A DNA stretch of 64,000 nt from contig OZ017768.1 of NCBI GenBank assembly GCA_963969345.1, positions 5,666,718 through 5,730,717 on the forward strand, in the 5' to 3' direction. How positions within the stretch are numbered: the stretch's first letter is position 1; each line of letters starts with the position of its first letter. Position numbers and translations under genes: made by a program. This DNA comes from Turbatrix aceti (taxonomy: Eukaryota; Nematoda; Chromadorea; Rhabditida; Panagrolaimidae). This document shows positions 53,873 through 64,000 of this stretch, one piece after another. A model generated the notes under the pieces. The model did no database searches, was not told the DNA's origin, and saw only the letters and a list, made by a program, of their open reading frames with translations.

Positions 53873-56146
53873 TCAATTCAGGTCAGGCCGGATATACGCG
53901 GAAGGCGTGCTCGTCTGTGGAACGCCTTCGTAGTACGACGACTTCGTTCCCGGTTTTTTCTTGGCCGTCGAAAAGTCCGAAAGCCGATCTCCAATTTTCT
54001 CTGACACTCCTGCCGGCGGTTCTGGCAGCGGAATGACGGATTCGTTGGATCCCGATTTGGGTGTGCTTGCCGCTTCCGAGAAAGAGGCCGTCGAAGACCC
54101 CTCAACGCCTGCTTGATCGTTTATCGGCGTGCGAGATGCAGCTGGCGAGGTCAATTCGGACGCAAGAGAATCCGCCTGCAGGGGAGGAAACAGGTAGTTG
54201 GAGGATGGTGGCGTGGTCGACGACGGCGCTGTCGACGGTGGCAATGGCGTTTTGGACGCCTCGGAAGACTGCGGTTGGGGAGACGTGCTATCAAAATGAA
54301 TGGATACTTCACTGCTCGATGGCTTCACATTCGTCGGTTTCTGGGGGCTACTCACTGGGCCTGGGCCTGGGGCCGGAGCTGGAGGTTGCTGCAAAATTTT
54401 TTCAAAATCGTCCTAAGCACCATTTTTTCCATATTTTTTGAATCTTACCGGCGTCTGTGATGGCTGCGACACCTGAGACCCCCTCAACAACTGCTCCGCG
54501 CGTCGCGGAGAATTCTCGCCCGACGTACTACTGTTCGAAGGAAGCGTCGACGTCGTGCTAACCGTGTTTCGAGACGGCATCGGAGTCACGCTCATTTTTT
54601 CATAATTTTCCAGTCCGTGAATCGACGACCGACTGCTCTCGTACGTGGACATCTTCGACGTCGAAGGCGTCTTCTCATCCGGCTGGGGCAAGGGCAGGAG
54701 CGTGGGACGCGCTTCCGTGACCGTTGATTCTACCGGACGAAGCCTCGGGAGATGGATCGACACATGCCGTACACTAACAGGCACTTTGTGCAAAACCTGT
54801 TCAATCCTCGGCGAAACGCGGTCGCCCCGAGGCCGTGCAAGCCTACGCGCCGACTTCAAATTCTGCCTGGGGGGAGCCGAACTGACTAAGATGGTCGCTG
54901 AGAACTGATAAAGCACATGGATGCCTATGAAGTAGGAAGTGTCGAGTCGTTCGTCGGTGAGTGACAGGTTGTCTGAGGTCCAGAAGGCGCAGAGCCAGAA
55001 GAAAGCCACCCAGCCGGAAGCCAGCTGGCTGACGCAGTACACGAAGACGCCCTCGTTGATGCAGCCATGCATGAGCATGAAAAGCGAGGGAAAAGCAGTC
55101 AGCACGGCAGTGAAACAGACGACGAAGGAGCCCACCGCGGGAACGTCGACGGAGAGGAGGACGAGTCCTATGAAGCCTGTGATAAGGCCGACGAACGCGT
55201 GCAACGCTACCAGGAATTCGACCGTGTCGTAGTTTTGACCCACTTCATGACGAGCTGCTTGCTCTAAAAAAAGTGAGGTGCTTGTTTGTCGTCTTTCAAC
55301 TGATCCGAATTGAATGGGGAAACTCACCTAGGCTCAAACTCCTCGGACAACGGTTTTTCTTTGGTTTCGCCTTCGCCGATTTCAAACTCCTTGAACGACT
55401 GCGACTTCGACTTCGACTGCGACTGCGACTTCGACTGCGACTGCGACTATGACGGCGACTACGCGGAATCTTGATACCTCTGCTACCATCCTTTATCCCT
55501 GAAAATCCAGGTACATGTCTCACAAAGAATGTGTCAGGTGACATTTTGGAAATTCTTTATAAAATCCTACCAAAAATGTGTCTTTACTATGAAAAGTGAG
55601 TTGCGATCGCTTTTTGGCCAATTTTGACGATTTTTGGCACAATGTTGCTAAAAAGTTACGACATTTCCAAAACAAGAGTGCATACATATTGATCGCCGTA
55701 GTTTTTGATGGAGAATATGAAAAAAATAAAAATACAGGCATTTTTCAAGGTGGAAAACCTATATTTTTATATTTTTCTCCGATTTTTCATCAAAAATAAC
55801 GTTGATCAATATGAACCATGTTTTTGAAAATGCCGTCGTTTTTTTAGCTACAACGTGCCAAAAAAAGTAGCAAAAAAAGCGATTTCAGGCGATTGTAAAA
55901 AAGTTGGATACTTTTTGACAAAATTTCATAAAAGCGCGCAAACAACGAACTTTTCTGGATCGACTCATCAACGCTATTTTCATCGGAAGACTTGATAGAA
56001 TCCGATGTCTTGCTTTTGGAATCGGCGCCTGCAGTGACCCTCCGGATCGGGGTTCCTCGACCGCCTGTATAGACGACAGTTTTCGTCAAGTCGAATCTGA
56101 TAGGGCCCTCGTGCGTGGGAGGCGAAGAAGCCGTAGAAGATGTCAT
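53873..56146 (-). CDS. Four-pass membrane protein with RS-repeat N-terminus, unrecognised
   Basis: Four minus-strand exons: 56146-55951, 55498-55328, 55263-54449, 54388-53873; 565 residues. Residues 1-65 are polar (MTSSTASSPPTHEG). Exon 2 gives a basic block with about ten Arg-Ser dipeptides, encoded by a CGACTG/CGACTT hexamer microsatellite. Exon 3 holds four hydrophobic helices (VEFLVALHAFVGLITGFIGL; VGSFVVCFTAVLTAFPSLFM; VYCVSQLASGWVAFFWLCAF; IGIHVLYQFSATILV). The rest is a Pro/Ser/Thr-rich disordered tail ending YIRPDLN. The tetraspan layout recalls MARVEL-type proteins, but no signature is decisive. The exon 1-2 join is the least certain part (weak gttcgt donor), and a MITE end lies in that intron. 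Confidence 0.6.
55385..55455 (-). repeat. Hexameric microsatellite (CGACTG/CGACTT) inside a coding exon
   Basis: About 70 bp of near-perfect gcgact/ttcgact units on the plus strand. On the coding (minus) strand it reads AGTCGCAGTCGAAG..., giving alternating Ser-Arg in the membrane protein. Unit edges vary only by g/t, suggesting recent slippage. Confidence 0.75.
55525..55870. mobile_element. MITE-like element related to 39236-39543
   Basis: Begins caaagaatgtgtcaggtga (about 55524-55542), the same terminal sequence as the element at 39236-39543, and contains a matching internal block (TTTTTGATGGAGAATATG near 55700). The far end is not clear; the right coordinate is approximate. Confidence 0.45.
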
Positions 56147-56661
56147 TGCGCGCGCGCGATCGGCGAGCAAGAATCGGAGGGTAAAACTCGATGACCTCGA
56201 TTGTTAGCGAGACACGCCGTAATGGAAGACGTGGTGAATGCCCGAAATCGACCAAAATCCAAATTTCCGATAAAACACCTTTTTATGCTATTTTTGGCAG
56301 TTTTCATTCATTCTCCAACCATTCATTCCTTCATTCATCCCAAAAAAATGAAATTAATTGTGATCAAGTAATAAAATCGTTGCGAGAGTGAAAAAAACTG
56401 TGATAAGATAAAATCGTTGCAAGAGTGAAAATAAAACTGTGATAATGATAAAATCGTTGCGAGAGTGCGTCCAACGTCAAAAAATTGTAAACATATTCCA
56501 TTACTCAGAATGGCACCGCACAGTAAATAAAACAGTATTACCGCGAAAAACCAGTAAAACAAAACCGAAAACATGACAGAATACGCAGAAAATAGAACAA
56601 AGAAATAAATTGAAAATCAGAACCCCGCCGTCGTCGCCTAATTTTTCCGCCAGGCTGTTTG
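56147..56661. other. Spacer upstream of the four-pass gene and downstream of NUP214
   Basis: 515 bp. It includes a tandem repeat of about 45-50 bp, three units at roughly 56365-56470, each with aaaatcgttgcgagagtg. No gene seen. Confidence 0.5.
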
Positions 56662-59600
56662 TTAGTTCCGCCACGAAGTGAAGGCCGTATTTTTGGTATT
56701 GCTGCCAAAAACCGCTCCTCCGCCGAAGGTCGACGTCGTAGCAGCACCAGGTTGGGTCGCTTGCTTCGCAAAAGGCGATGCCGTCGTTTGGAACGCGTTT
56801 CCGCCAAACATCGATGTCGTTCCGGTCGAAGCCGCAGCCCCGCCTCCGAATGGGGATGGCTTGTTCACGGACGAAAACGGCGAAGCACCAAAAGTAGCTC
56901 CGCCCCCAAAGGTAGAGCTTCCGCTGCTGGCGACACCACCGCCGAAAGTAGACGTCCCACTGCCACTACCGCCACCGAAGGAAGATGCACTGGCAAACGG
57001 AGAAGGCTTGGCGGCGCTGGCAAAAGCGTTGCCGCCAAACGCGGACGTAGAACCAGTTGCAGCCGCTCCGCCACCAAAAACAGAAGTGCCAGGCTGGGCG
57101 GGTTTGTTTCCAAAGATCCATGAGTTGGTCGATTGACTGTTGTCGGTAGCAGCGGGTTTGGCGGCACCGAACGAGCCGAATGGATTCGCGTTTTGACCGG
57201 TGGGGGCCGACGAAGCGGCAGATCCGAGTCCAAAGCCGCCAAAGTTGAGCTTCGCGGGCTCAGCATCTTCTTCCATGCCGACATCCGTGCTGGGGCTAAA
57301 GCGACGACATCGTAAAATTTTTTTTGAAATAAACATGAAAAAAAAATATTGTCAAAAAATGTCCAAAAAATTGTGAACAGACGCAAAATATGCAAATTGT
57401 GCTTTTTCAACTTCATTTTCTATTTTTTGTACAAAATTTAAAACAAAATAAATATTTTTTGACACAACGGATTTTTTTGACTCGTTTTAGCCCCGGGTCA
57501 AAACCACAAAAAAACAGTTCGTCCTGAGCAGTGTTGTCGGGTACCCGAAAAAAATATTTTCGGTTCCTCTTCCAAATACCAGGAAAAAATGTTTTCGGTT
57601 CCGGGTACCCGAAATGCCCGGTTTTTAAAAAAAATGAGTTCAAACTACGACAAGAACGAAAAAAAAATGAGTTCAGAGTGAAAAAAAAGCGCTTTCAGAA
57701 GCGACAACACTGATCCTGAGGAATTTTGAGCGCCTCGACAAATAACAAAAAAAACTCACGCTTGAGCAGGCTGCTGATTAGATCCAAAAGATCCGAAAGG
57801 TGACGTAGCAGCAGCCGCCTGACCCGTCGTGCCGGCAAACGTCGACGGACTTCCAAAACCCGGTGTAGCAGCGGTCGTCGTGCCACCGCCAAAACTCGAA
57901 CCACCGGTCGTCGCTCCTCCTCCAAATATGGACGGCGTGGTCGGTTTCTGCGTGCCAAAGCTTCCAAAAGGCGACGGAGACGCCGGCTGTTGCAGTGGCG
58001 ACTGGGGCTTGAACGAGAACTGGATATTACCCGTAGCAGCAGCTGTCGGCTGCGCTGGAGCCGGAGTGGACGGTTTTCCAAAGGAGAATTTGATATTTCC
58101 AGAAGTTGCAGGCTTCGGTGCTGCTCCAAACGGGCTAGAAGCCGGGGGTGTTGTCTTAGAATTGTCTGCCGGCGGTTTAAAGGAGCCAAACGGAGAGGAG
58201 CCCGTGCCGACGGGTGCCGTTGGGGCGGACGTCGCGGTTTCAGCCTTGGGGGGACTAGGTTGAGCCACCGAAGCATTGGCAGCCGCCGCGGGTGCAGGAG
58301 CGGTGACAGTTGTAGCCGCAGCCGCAGCCTGCTCAGGCTTTGAGAGTTCAATCGGCTTGGGCGGCTCTGGTGCAGGTTCGGCTGCTTTGGGTGAAGGGAC
58401 AGCCACTGGAGCCGGAGCAGGCGCCACCGGAGCCGTTGTAGCCGCGGTGTCAGGCTTCACCTCGGGTGTGGCGACGGTTGCTGTTTTCGCAGGCTCCGGA
58501 AGAGCCTCAGAAATCTTTGGGGCCGATTGCGATGCTTGCGGTTCCACGGGACGTTCAACGGTCTTGGGTTGTTCAACGGTCTTTGGGGTCTGGAACGAGA
58601 AAGACGGAGGCGCCGGAGTGGATTGCACAACAGGTGTTCGCGGAGGTGATTTCGGAAGACGTTTTAGGATATCTCCGACTGAAATGCACTCTCGATGAGT
58701 AAAATCGACCGAATCAAATCCCAAATCCAAAAATTTTTTGGTTTAAGCCCAAAAAATTTAGAAAAAATCCAAATTGTCGTTTTAGGTACAAAAAACTTCG
58801 AAAACCAGAAATTTTTAGGTCCGAGTAACCCGAAATTTTTAGGCACAGTTTTCGGCCGGTAATCCCAAATTTTTGAATCCGGATACGGTTTACCCAAAAA
58901 AAAAAACTTCCGTCCCCAAACACATGAATCAAAATCTCACCATCAACAACTGGGCGTGGAGGAGTAGCGTGCACCTGCGGGCGTACGGCCGCCTGATCGC
59001 ACGAAATGCTGATGAAGAGCTTCTTCCTGGCCTCGAGTACCTCCGGCGTGAGCCAGGCTGCTTCCCTCGCCTCCTTAGACGTCGGGGTCTGCTGCTTGAC
59101 GACCTCCTCGATCGCCTTGACGGTCGTCGGTTGCACAAGACGCGCCGGCTTCTTCGCGTGCTCCGTGAGCGTTCCTCGGACCCTCTGCAGCCCGGCAGCG
59201 GATTTCGGCTTCTCTCCACGAGATTTCGAAGGAGAAAGGTCGAGTCTGAAACTCAGAAACGCGGCATCGACTGCCGGTTCGGAGAGATTGAGGTCTGTCT
59301 GAAAGCTGCGATGCAGGCTCTGCTCTGCTTTGTACGTGCGTTCCAGCTCGATGAACCGTCTCTCAAAGCGCAGACGTTGAAGGGCTTGCGTGAGTTCGGC
59401 GACGCGCGGCTGAAGTTTCTGAGACATCTTCATGACGTATTCCGACTTTTCGGCGACAACGGCACATTGCTTCTCATTCAACGCTTTTGGAAGCAAAGGT
59501 TTGACGATTCCCGAATCGATGCGCTCCTTGACGGTTTCCAGCTTTCGAAGTACGGATTCCACGCGGTCGAACGTCTTGAGCTGCTCGTCTTTGAGTCCGT

Positions 59601-62600
59601 CGACTTTTTCCTTCTGAAAAAAGATCAGTGAGAATCATTCTGTGCCCTGTAGGCAAGATTTGTGATTCGAGCAAAAATTTCTAAGCCGGGAATTCGAGCA
59701 CCCAATTTTCATATTTCATAAAAAAATTGGGTCTTAAAAAATAAAAAATGAAAAAACATTTTAGCACCCGAAATATTTTTGGAATTCAAAATTTACAAAA
59801 ATAAACTAAAAATTCCAGTTTTGATATCAAAAAACCATTGTTTTCTAATTCTTTAGACTCGGCTCAAATTTTTAGAACCAAAATGCAAATAAAAAATAAC
59901 TGTGTTAAAAAGAAAAAAAACCCACCAATTCAGTACAAAACTTGGAAACGGGAAGCTTATCCACATCAGCGTTCATAAGCTTTTCGCAATCCTTTGCCAG
60001 GCTCTGGGTGACGTTGACGACAGTCGTGCGTGAGTCGAGTTCATCCTGGATGGACGCAATGATGACCCGGATGTAGTCGTTGCACTTGACCATCTTGTTG
60101 AACGTCGGATCGTAGTCCATGGCTCGCAGAAATCCGCTTTCTGCCTTCTTTTTGACCGTTTTCAGTTCATCCAGCGTCCGGCCGTACTCGTTGAGTCTCG
60201 CGACGGCGGAATCAACCGCAGCCTTGAAAGTCGCTTCTTCCTGGACGCGAATGCGTTTTTCTTCTTCTTCGGCGCGTTCACGGGCTCGTTTTTCGTCAGC
60301 CGCCTTCTGCCGAGCGACTTCTTGGACTTTGCGTTGGTTTTCTTCTTCCGTTTTCTTCCAGGCAGCGTCTGCAGCTGCGGGATCGAGAACCGGACTTGGC
60401 ACGGTTGTTTCCTTTCCGTTCAAGGTGACAGGTGTAGAGCTAGTCACCGGGGCAGGTGTGAACGCAGATACCGGTGTCGGTCTCTGGATGGAGGGGGTAG
60501 ATGACATTGTCGAGGCTGCAGCAAAGGAAAAAGTCGGAGTAGCAGTTGCCGCAGCACCAAAAACGGGTGCGACGGGGGCACTGGTGGCGACAGCAGGAGC
60601 CGGGCGCGGTTGCCATCCGGGTGGAGCAGTGCCGTTGAACGACTGTCGGACGTCATACGCCGTGGGCGCCTGGGTGAGAGGTTTCGCGTCGCGGGAGCGA
60701 TTTGTCATGTGATAGAGCACGAGTTCCGAATTGGATGACAAAAGGTAGACGATAGGCTGGGGTGGAACGGAAGTGCCGTCTTTTTCTGCAATTTTGGGGT
60801 TACAGAGATTGAAAAACAGTGTTGTCGAGTTCTTTATTTTTTTGAGTTCAAGAACTCGAAAAAAAAATCCAAATGGTGAAAAATTGGAAAAAAAAGGATT
60901 TAAAAAACCCAAATTTAGGTTTCAAAAACGAAATTTTTGGTATCTTAGCATGCTGCATAAATTTAAGTTCAATAAAATTAATATAACAATTTTCGGTGCA
61001 ACCAAATTCGAGCCGGGTAACCCGAATTTTCGTGTTCAAATACCCGAAAAAATGTTCGAAAAATTTCCTAACCAGCCAACAAAGTTCAAAGGTAAAAAAT
61101 TCAAAATCCTACCAACGACGAGCGGCTTCACAGACGAGAAATCCAGCCTGGCGCCAACCGGGAGCGTGTCCTTGAAATCCTTGCTCATGGGCATCGTGAT
61201 CATGTACTCATCCGCCAGCTCCGCGCTGACCCATCCATTCGGGCTGTGGGCGTAGTACGCAGCATTCGAGAGACAGGAAGCAACAGCGGTCGCGAAGCCA
61301 GCGTCCAGCAATGACAGAAACTGAACAGACCTCGTAGGAACGCCAGCCGCGACGTCGAAGAACTGATTGGTCAGGGGACGCCAATTTGGGGGCTGATCCT
61401 TTTTTACGGTCAGCAGCAGCGATGCGAGTTTGTTGCCGGCAGCGAAGATGACGATCCACTCGGGTGTCGAGACCCAGAGAAGGCCGACGCACGCGGGGAC
61501 GACGCCTGCTGGGAGGTCGGGGACCGTCGACGGTGGAGGCACGTTACGGACAACACTGCAATCCGGTTTCACCTGGTAGATGTGGCCGGCGCTGGTGCCG
61601 ATGGTGATCTGCTTGCCCTTCGGACTCCACGAAATACACGTCACCGCAGCGTTGAACTGCTTGTTTCCGACCATGCCGACCGTTGCTGGATTCTGAAATA
61701 AAAAAAAATGTACGTCCCAATCGAATAAATAAACGTTTCGCAGAATTTTATTCACAAAAACGAACGAACGCGAACAACAACGTTGTCCATGTTCGCGAAA
61801 AAACATCGAACATTCTCTTTTTACCAGTTGGCCCAAATTTTTTTCTGATCAAGCAAAAATACGTAATTTGATTTTTGTAACAGTTTTCTTACACTTTTTT
61901 TATAACTAAAGCAGAACAACTTTTTTTGTCGGTTTTTTATCAAACGAGAGCGTTTTTAACTTAATTTCTCTAAATATACCCAAAATTGGTAGCCTATTTG
62001 TTTTCGTTTTATCTGTTCGAAAAATTTTGAAACGCTCGTGAACGAATGCGAACAACGCAATTTATAAAAAATATTGTTCATGAAAAAAAACAAAAACGAA
62101 CGTCCGTCCATCCATCATCCCAATTTTCTTTTTCATAATTCAAAAAAACAAACAAACCTGCAGCGCAAATTTGAGAACGGCAAAGCCCACAGTAGTGCCA
62201 ATGGCAATGCTGTCCGGCTCAACGGGATTCCAATCAAGAACAGTCAGCTTATCATTGCCGCTGGCCCCGACCCGGAAACTGTTCAGCGGGAACGGCTGGG
62301 GTTCATTATCCGGGGCGTGGGTCAAGGCGTCGAAAAAGTACACAAAAGGCCCGTTGGCGGTATTGGCGCCAACAACCAACACCCGACCGTCGCTGTTGAA
62401 CGCCAGAGAGAAGATTTCAGCCTAAAATCAAAAATCACCCTCAAAAACAAAAAACAAACAAAAAAACTTACATTTCCATCAAAGAAGTCTAGTTTCCGAT
62501 GCGGGAATTCCGAAACCGGACGTGAAGAATTGCCGGAATGAAGGTCATGAAGAACGCTGGTTTTCACCGAGATCAATCGATTGTCAGCGCCACAAATGAC

Positions 62601-62764
62601 AGCAAATCCCAGCTGCGACGAGACAGCAATCAGATTACGCCCGTAAGGCGACGGTGGCAACGGCGCCGTCGGGAAGGGATGAAACTTTGCCAAAAGGCGC
62701 AATTCGAATTCCTAAAACACCGAACGCTACAAATCGTTGTTCGACGCAAAAAGCAACTCACCAT
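56662..62764 (-). CDS. nup214: Nucleoporin NUP214 (nuclear pore, FG-repeat)
   Basis: Eight minus-strand exons: 62764-62762 (just ATG), 62711-62472, 62421-62158, 61692-61113, 60785-59926, 59613-58941, 58678-57760, 57295-56662; 1,390 residues. NUP214 sits on the cytoplasmic face of the pore and guides mRNP and CRM1 export. Residues 1-365 are the beta-propeller (KLTVLDWNPVEPDSIAIGTT, VTCISWSPKGKQITIG). A Pro/Ala linker is followed by charged coiled coil (about 500-800; WKKTEEENQRKVQEVARQK, LRKLETVKERIDSG). From about 875 on is Ala/Pro-rich and then FG-repeat sequence (PFGSFG, SIFGGG, STFGGG, SMFGGN), ending TSWRN. The single-codon first exon is inferred from ATG|gtgagt and the in-frame acceptor. 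It is shorter than human NUP214 (about 2,090). Introns 3, 4 and 7 hold repeats. Confidence 0.92.
57529..57712. mobile_element. 184-bp MITE with CAGTGTTGTCG termini in NUP214 intron 7
   Basis: Left end CAGTGTTGTCG (57529) and right end CGACAACACTG (57702-57712) are exact inverted repeats. Flanking 8-mers gtcctgag (57521-57528) and atcctgag (57713-57720) match at 7 of 8, a hAT-type 8-bp duplication. The interior has the palindromic words gggtacccgaaa. No coding frame. A second left end (CAGTGTTGTCGAG) lies at 60818 in intron 4. Confidence 0.8.
60818..61080. mobile_element. Related CAGTGTTGTCG element, right end unclear, NUP214 intron 4
   Basis: Begins CAGTGTTGTCGAG at 60818 and contains ggtaacccgaattttcgtg and caaatacccgaaaaaatg, echoing the 57529-57712 element. 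No inverted right terminus is visible, so it is truncated or diverged; the right coordinate is approximate. Confidence 0.45.
61735..62110. mobile_element. hAT-like repeat copy in NUP214 intron 3
   Basis: acgaacgaacgcgaac near 61759 and gtgaacgaatgcgaacaac near 62038 bracket a core with ttaccagttggcccaaa and caaatatacc-like words also present at 6058-6447 (ttaccaattgggccaaa). The two intron copies are clearly homologous. Terminal CAGGG motifs are eroded (tccatccatcatccc at the right). Confidence 0.6.
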
Positions 62765-63139
62765 GACTACCTACACCGTCGGCAATAATAAAATGACCAA
62801 AATGCAGCCTAAAAAGCAGCAAAAATGAACTGCGAAGAGAAACTGAACAAAAAACAACAACCAAGCGCAAACGTTTTGGCTGAAAAAAGCGCAAGGAAAG
62901 CGAGCATCCCTTCGAAGTGTCCCGACACGAATAATTTAAAATCTCGGGATCGTGCTTCGGCATCGATATCGCACCACCGCGAATTTTATTATTTCCTCGT
63001 TTTGGTTCCTTTCCATCCCCGCCGTCTGTTTGTCTCGATCTAGAAATGCGCATGCTTCTGGGCGCCAACGCGGGTGTCTGATGTCCGGTCGTCGTTGTAA
63101 ACAGACGCATTACAGGTCGTTTGTAACCGCCGCATCGCC
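62765..63139. promoter_or_regulatory. Divergent promoter region, NUP214 / LSM12-like
   Basis: 375 bp between divergent start codons; it must contain both promoters. The segment is A/C-rich near NUP214 and becomes more GC-rich toward the right gene. No other gene seen. Confidence 0.4.
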
Positions 63140-63958
63140 ATGTCGGACGAGGATCGCGCAACGCCGTCGAATGGAGACTCGTCGTCCACCGTCGTCGAAG
63201 CCCCCCAGGTCGGCAGCAAGGTCAAAATTCTCATGGACTGCGGTCGCATCTTTGAGGGCAAGGTCCTCGGCGTTTTACACGGCCTCCTGCACATCCAGGC
63301 TTGTTCGAAGAAAAACAAAGTCGAGCTTCACGCACTCAATCTGGATAAAGTTCAGGAGGTTGGTTTTTTTTTAAATTGAAGTTTGTTGATTGGGCGAACG
63401 TTTGTGTTTTTTTTGCGAAAAAAAAATTGATTTTTCCTGTTCGTGTTCGTTCGCGAACAGACTTTTCTTAATGTTTTGTTCGCAAACAAAGTAAAATTTT
63501 CCAAACTCTTAAAACGATTGGAACAGTGTCAAATTAATGTTATTTGACAAGAAAATAACAAATAACATTTACCGAATTTAACGAAGAAAAAATTTAGGGA
63601 AAATAATATTTTCCAAAACGTGGACTACCATTTTTTTGTTTGTTTTTTGCTTACTTGTTCGATTTTTTTTTTAAATTTAAAAAATTGTTCGTTTGCGAAC
63701 AAAATAAACGGTTGTTATTGATTATTTTTTATTAGAAAATAAATAAGGTTTTTACATTTTTTACGGTCAATAATTTATTTTTCTTGTTCAGATAACGGTT
63801 CTGGAGTACGCAAATAGCACGACCATCGACGACGAATCCTGGTTTTCTTCACAGACCGCAGATCGTCGTCTGAAAGGAGCGCTCACGTCGCTGGAATCCA
63901 AAGTGGTCAGTGGTCTCAGCGAAGATGGCGTTCATACGCTGGCATTTCTCAAAAAAAT
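63140..63958 (+). CDS. lsm12: LSM12-like protein (partial, runs off the right edge)
   Basis: Two exons are visible: 63140-63358 and 63792-63958. A donor at 63959 (gtgagt) leaves the frame two bases into a codon, so further exons lie beyond the window. The 128 readable residues have an acidic Ser-rich N-terminus and an Lsm fold: VGSKVKILMDCGRIFEGKVL, LLHIQA, then LHALNLDKVQEITVLEYA. Residues 100-128 (LTSLESKVVSGLSEDGVHTL) resemble the start of the LSM12 anticodon-binding-like domain (cf. SAGVSLEGQ in the family). LSM12 acts with ataxin-2-type translation complexes. EDC3 was considered but fits less well. Confidence 0.65.
63388..63790. mobile_element. hAT-like repeat copy in the LSM12-like intron
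   Basis: Starts attgggcgaacgtttgtg, contains gttcgtgttcgttcgcgaac (63440-63459) and aattaatgttatttgacaag, and repeats gttcgtttgcgaac near 63689. The core matches the copies at 41974 and 50262. It fills almost the whole 433-nt intron. Confidence 0.6.
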
Positions 63959-64000
63959 GTGAGTTTTTGGTTAATTTTTGAGTGTTCCTGAGAATTAAGC

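Noticed and set aside
63140..63958. EDC3 (Lsm + YjeF) for the right-edge gene
   Set aside because: The Lsm core could fit either family, but the sequence after it (SLESKVVSGLSEDG) follows LSM12. The missing exons could still change this.

Overview
The window is animal nuclear DNA, most likely from a free-living nematode. Genes are close together on both strands. Most introns are 40-70 nt, begin gt(g/a)ag and end tttcag or tttttag. Exons are GC-rich with many C-ending codons, while introns and spacers are A/T homopolymer-rich. The family set is metazoan (NUP214, an IRS-type PH-PTB adaptor, EMSY-like, pICln, syntaxins), and the acyltransferase-3/SGNH pair is typical of nematodes. No rRNA, organelle or prokaryotic segment was seen. 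Splice models were built by hand. Every complete spliced gene below keeps frame through all junctions to a stop, and most are backed by family conservation across the junctions. Layout, 0-20 kb: the 3' end of an unrecognised gene overlaps SURF1 by one base. Then come the tubulin cofactor TBCE, a small one-pass membrane protein, PEX12 (minus), pICln, a secreted proprotein with a furin-type site and an IL-17-like C-terminus, two small membrane-protein candidates, an EMSY-like ENT-domain regulator (minus), RPL19 and SURF2. Layout, 20-34 kb: one gene encodes a modular type I polyketide synthase of about 4,276 residues, nearly all in a single 9.8-kb exon followed by a 2.5-kb exon. Domain order as read is DH, KS, degenerate AT/DH remnant, ACP, KR, ACP, DH, KS, (no AT), KR, ACP, KS, AT, carrier, TE. 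Only the last module has a recognisable acyltransferase, and there is no loading module, so the enzyme probably works with a partner. This is the most interesting system here. Layout, 34-64 kb: a basic KEN-box protein (minus), an IRS/IST-1-like adaptor with one YVPM motif, an unrecognised acidic-tailed protein, two syntaxin paralogues in tandem (minus) with a tRNA-Pro(CGG) between them, two O-acyltransferase paralogues arranged tail to tail, a four-pass membrane protein with an RS-repeat N-terminus (minus), NUP214 (minus), and the start of an LSM12-like gene running off the right edge. Mobile DNA: at least eight copies of a hAT-like non-autonomous element rich in GTTCG/CGAAC words lie in introns and spacers. 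A second hAT-like MITE sits in a NUP214 intron, and there are two further short repeat families.
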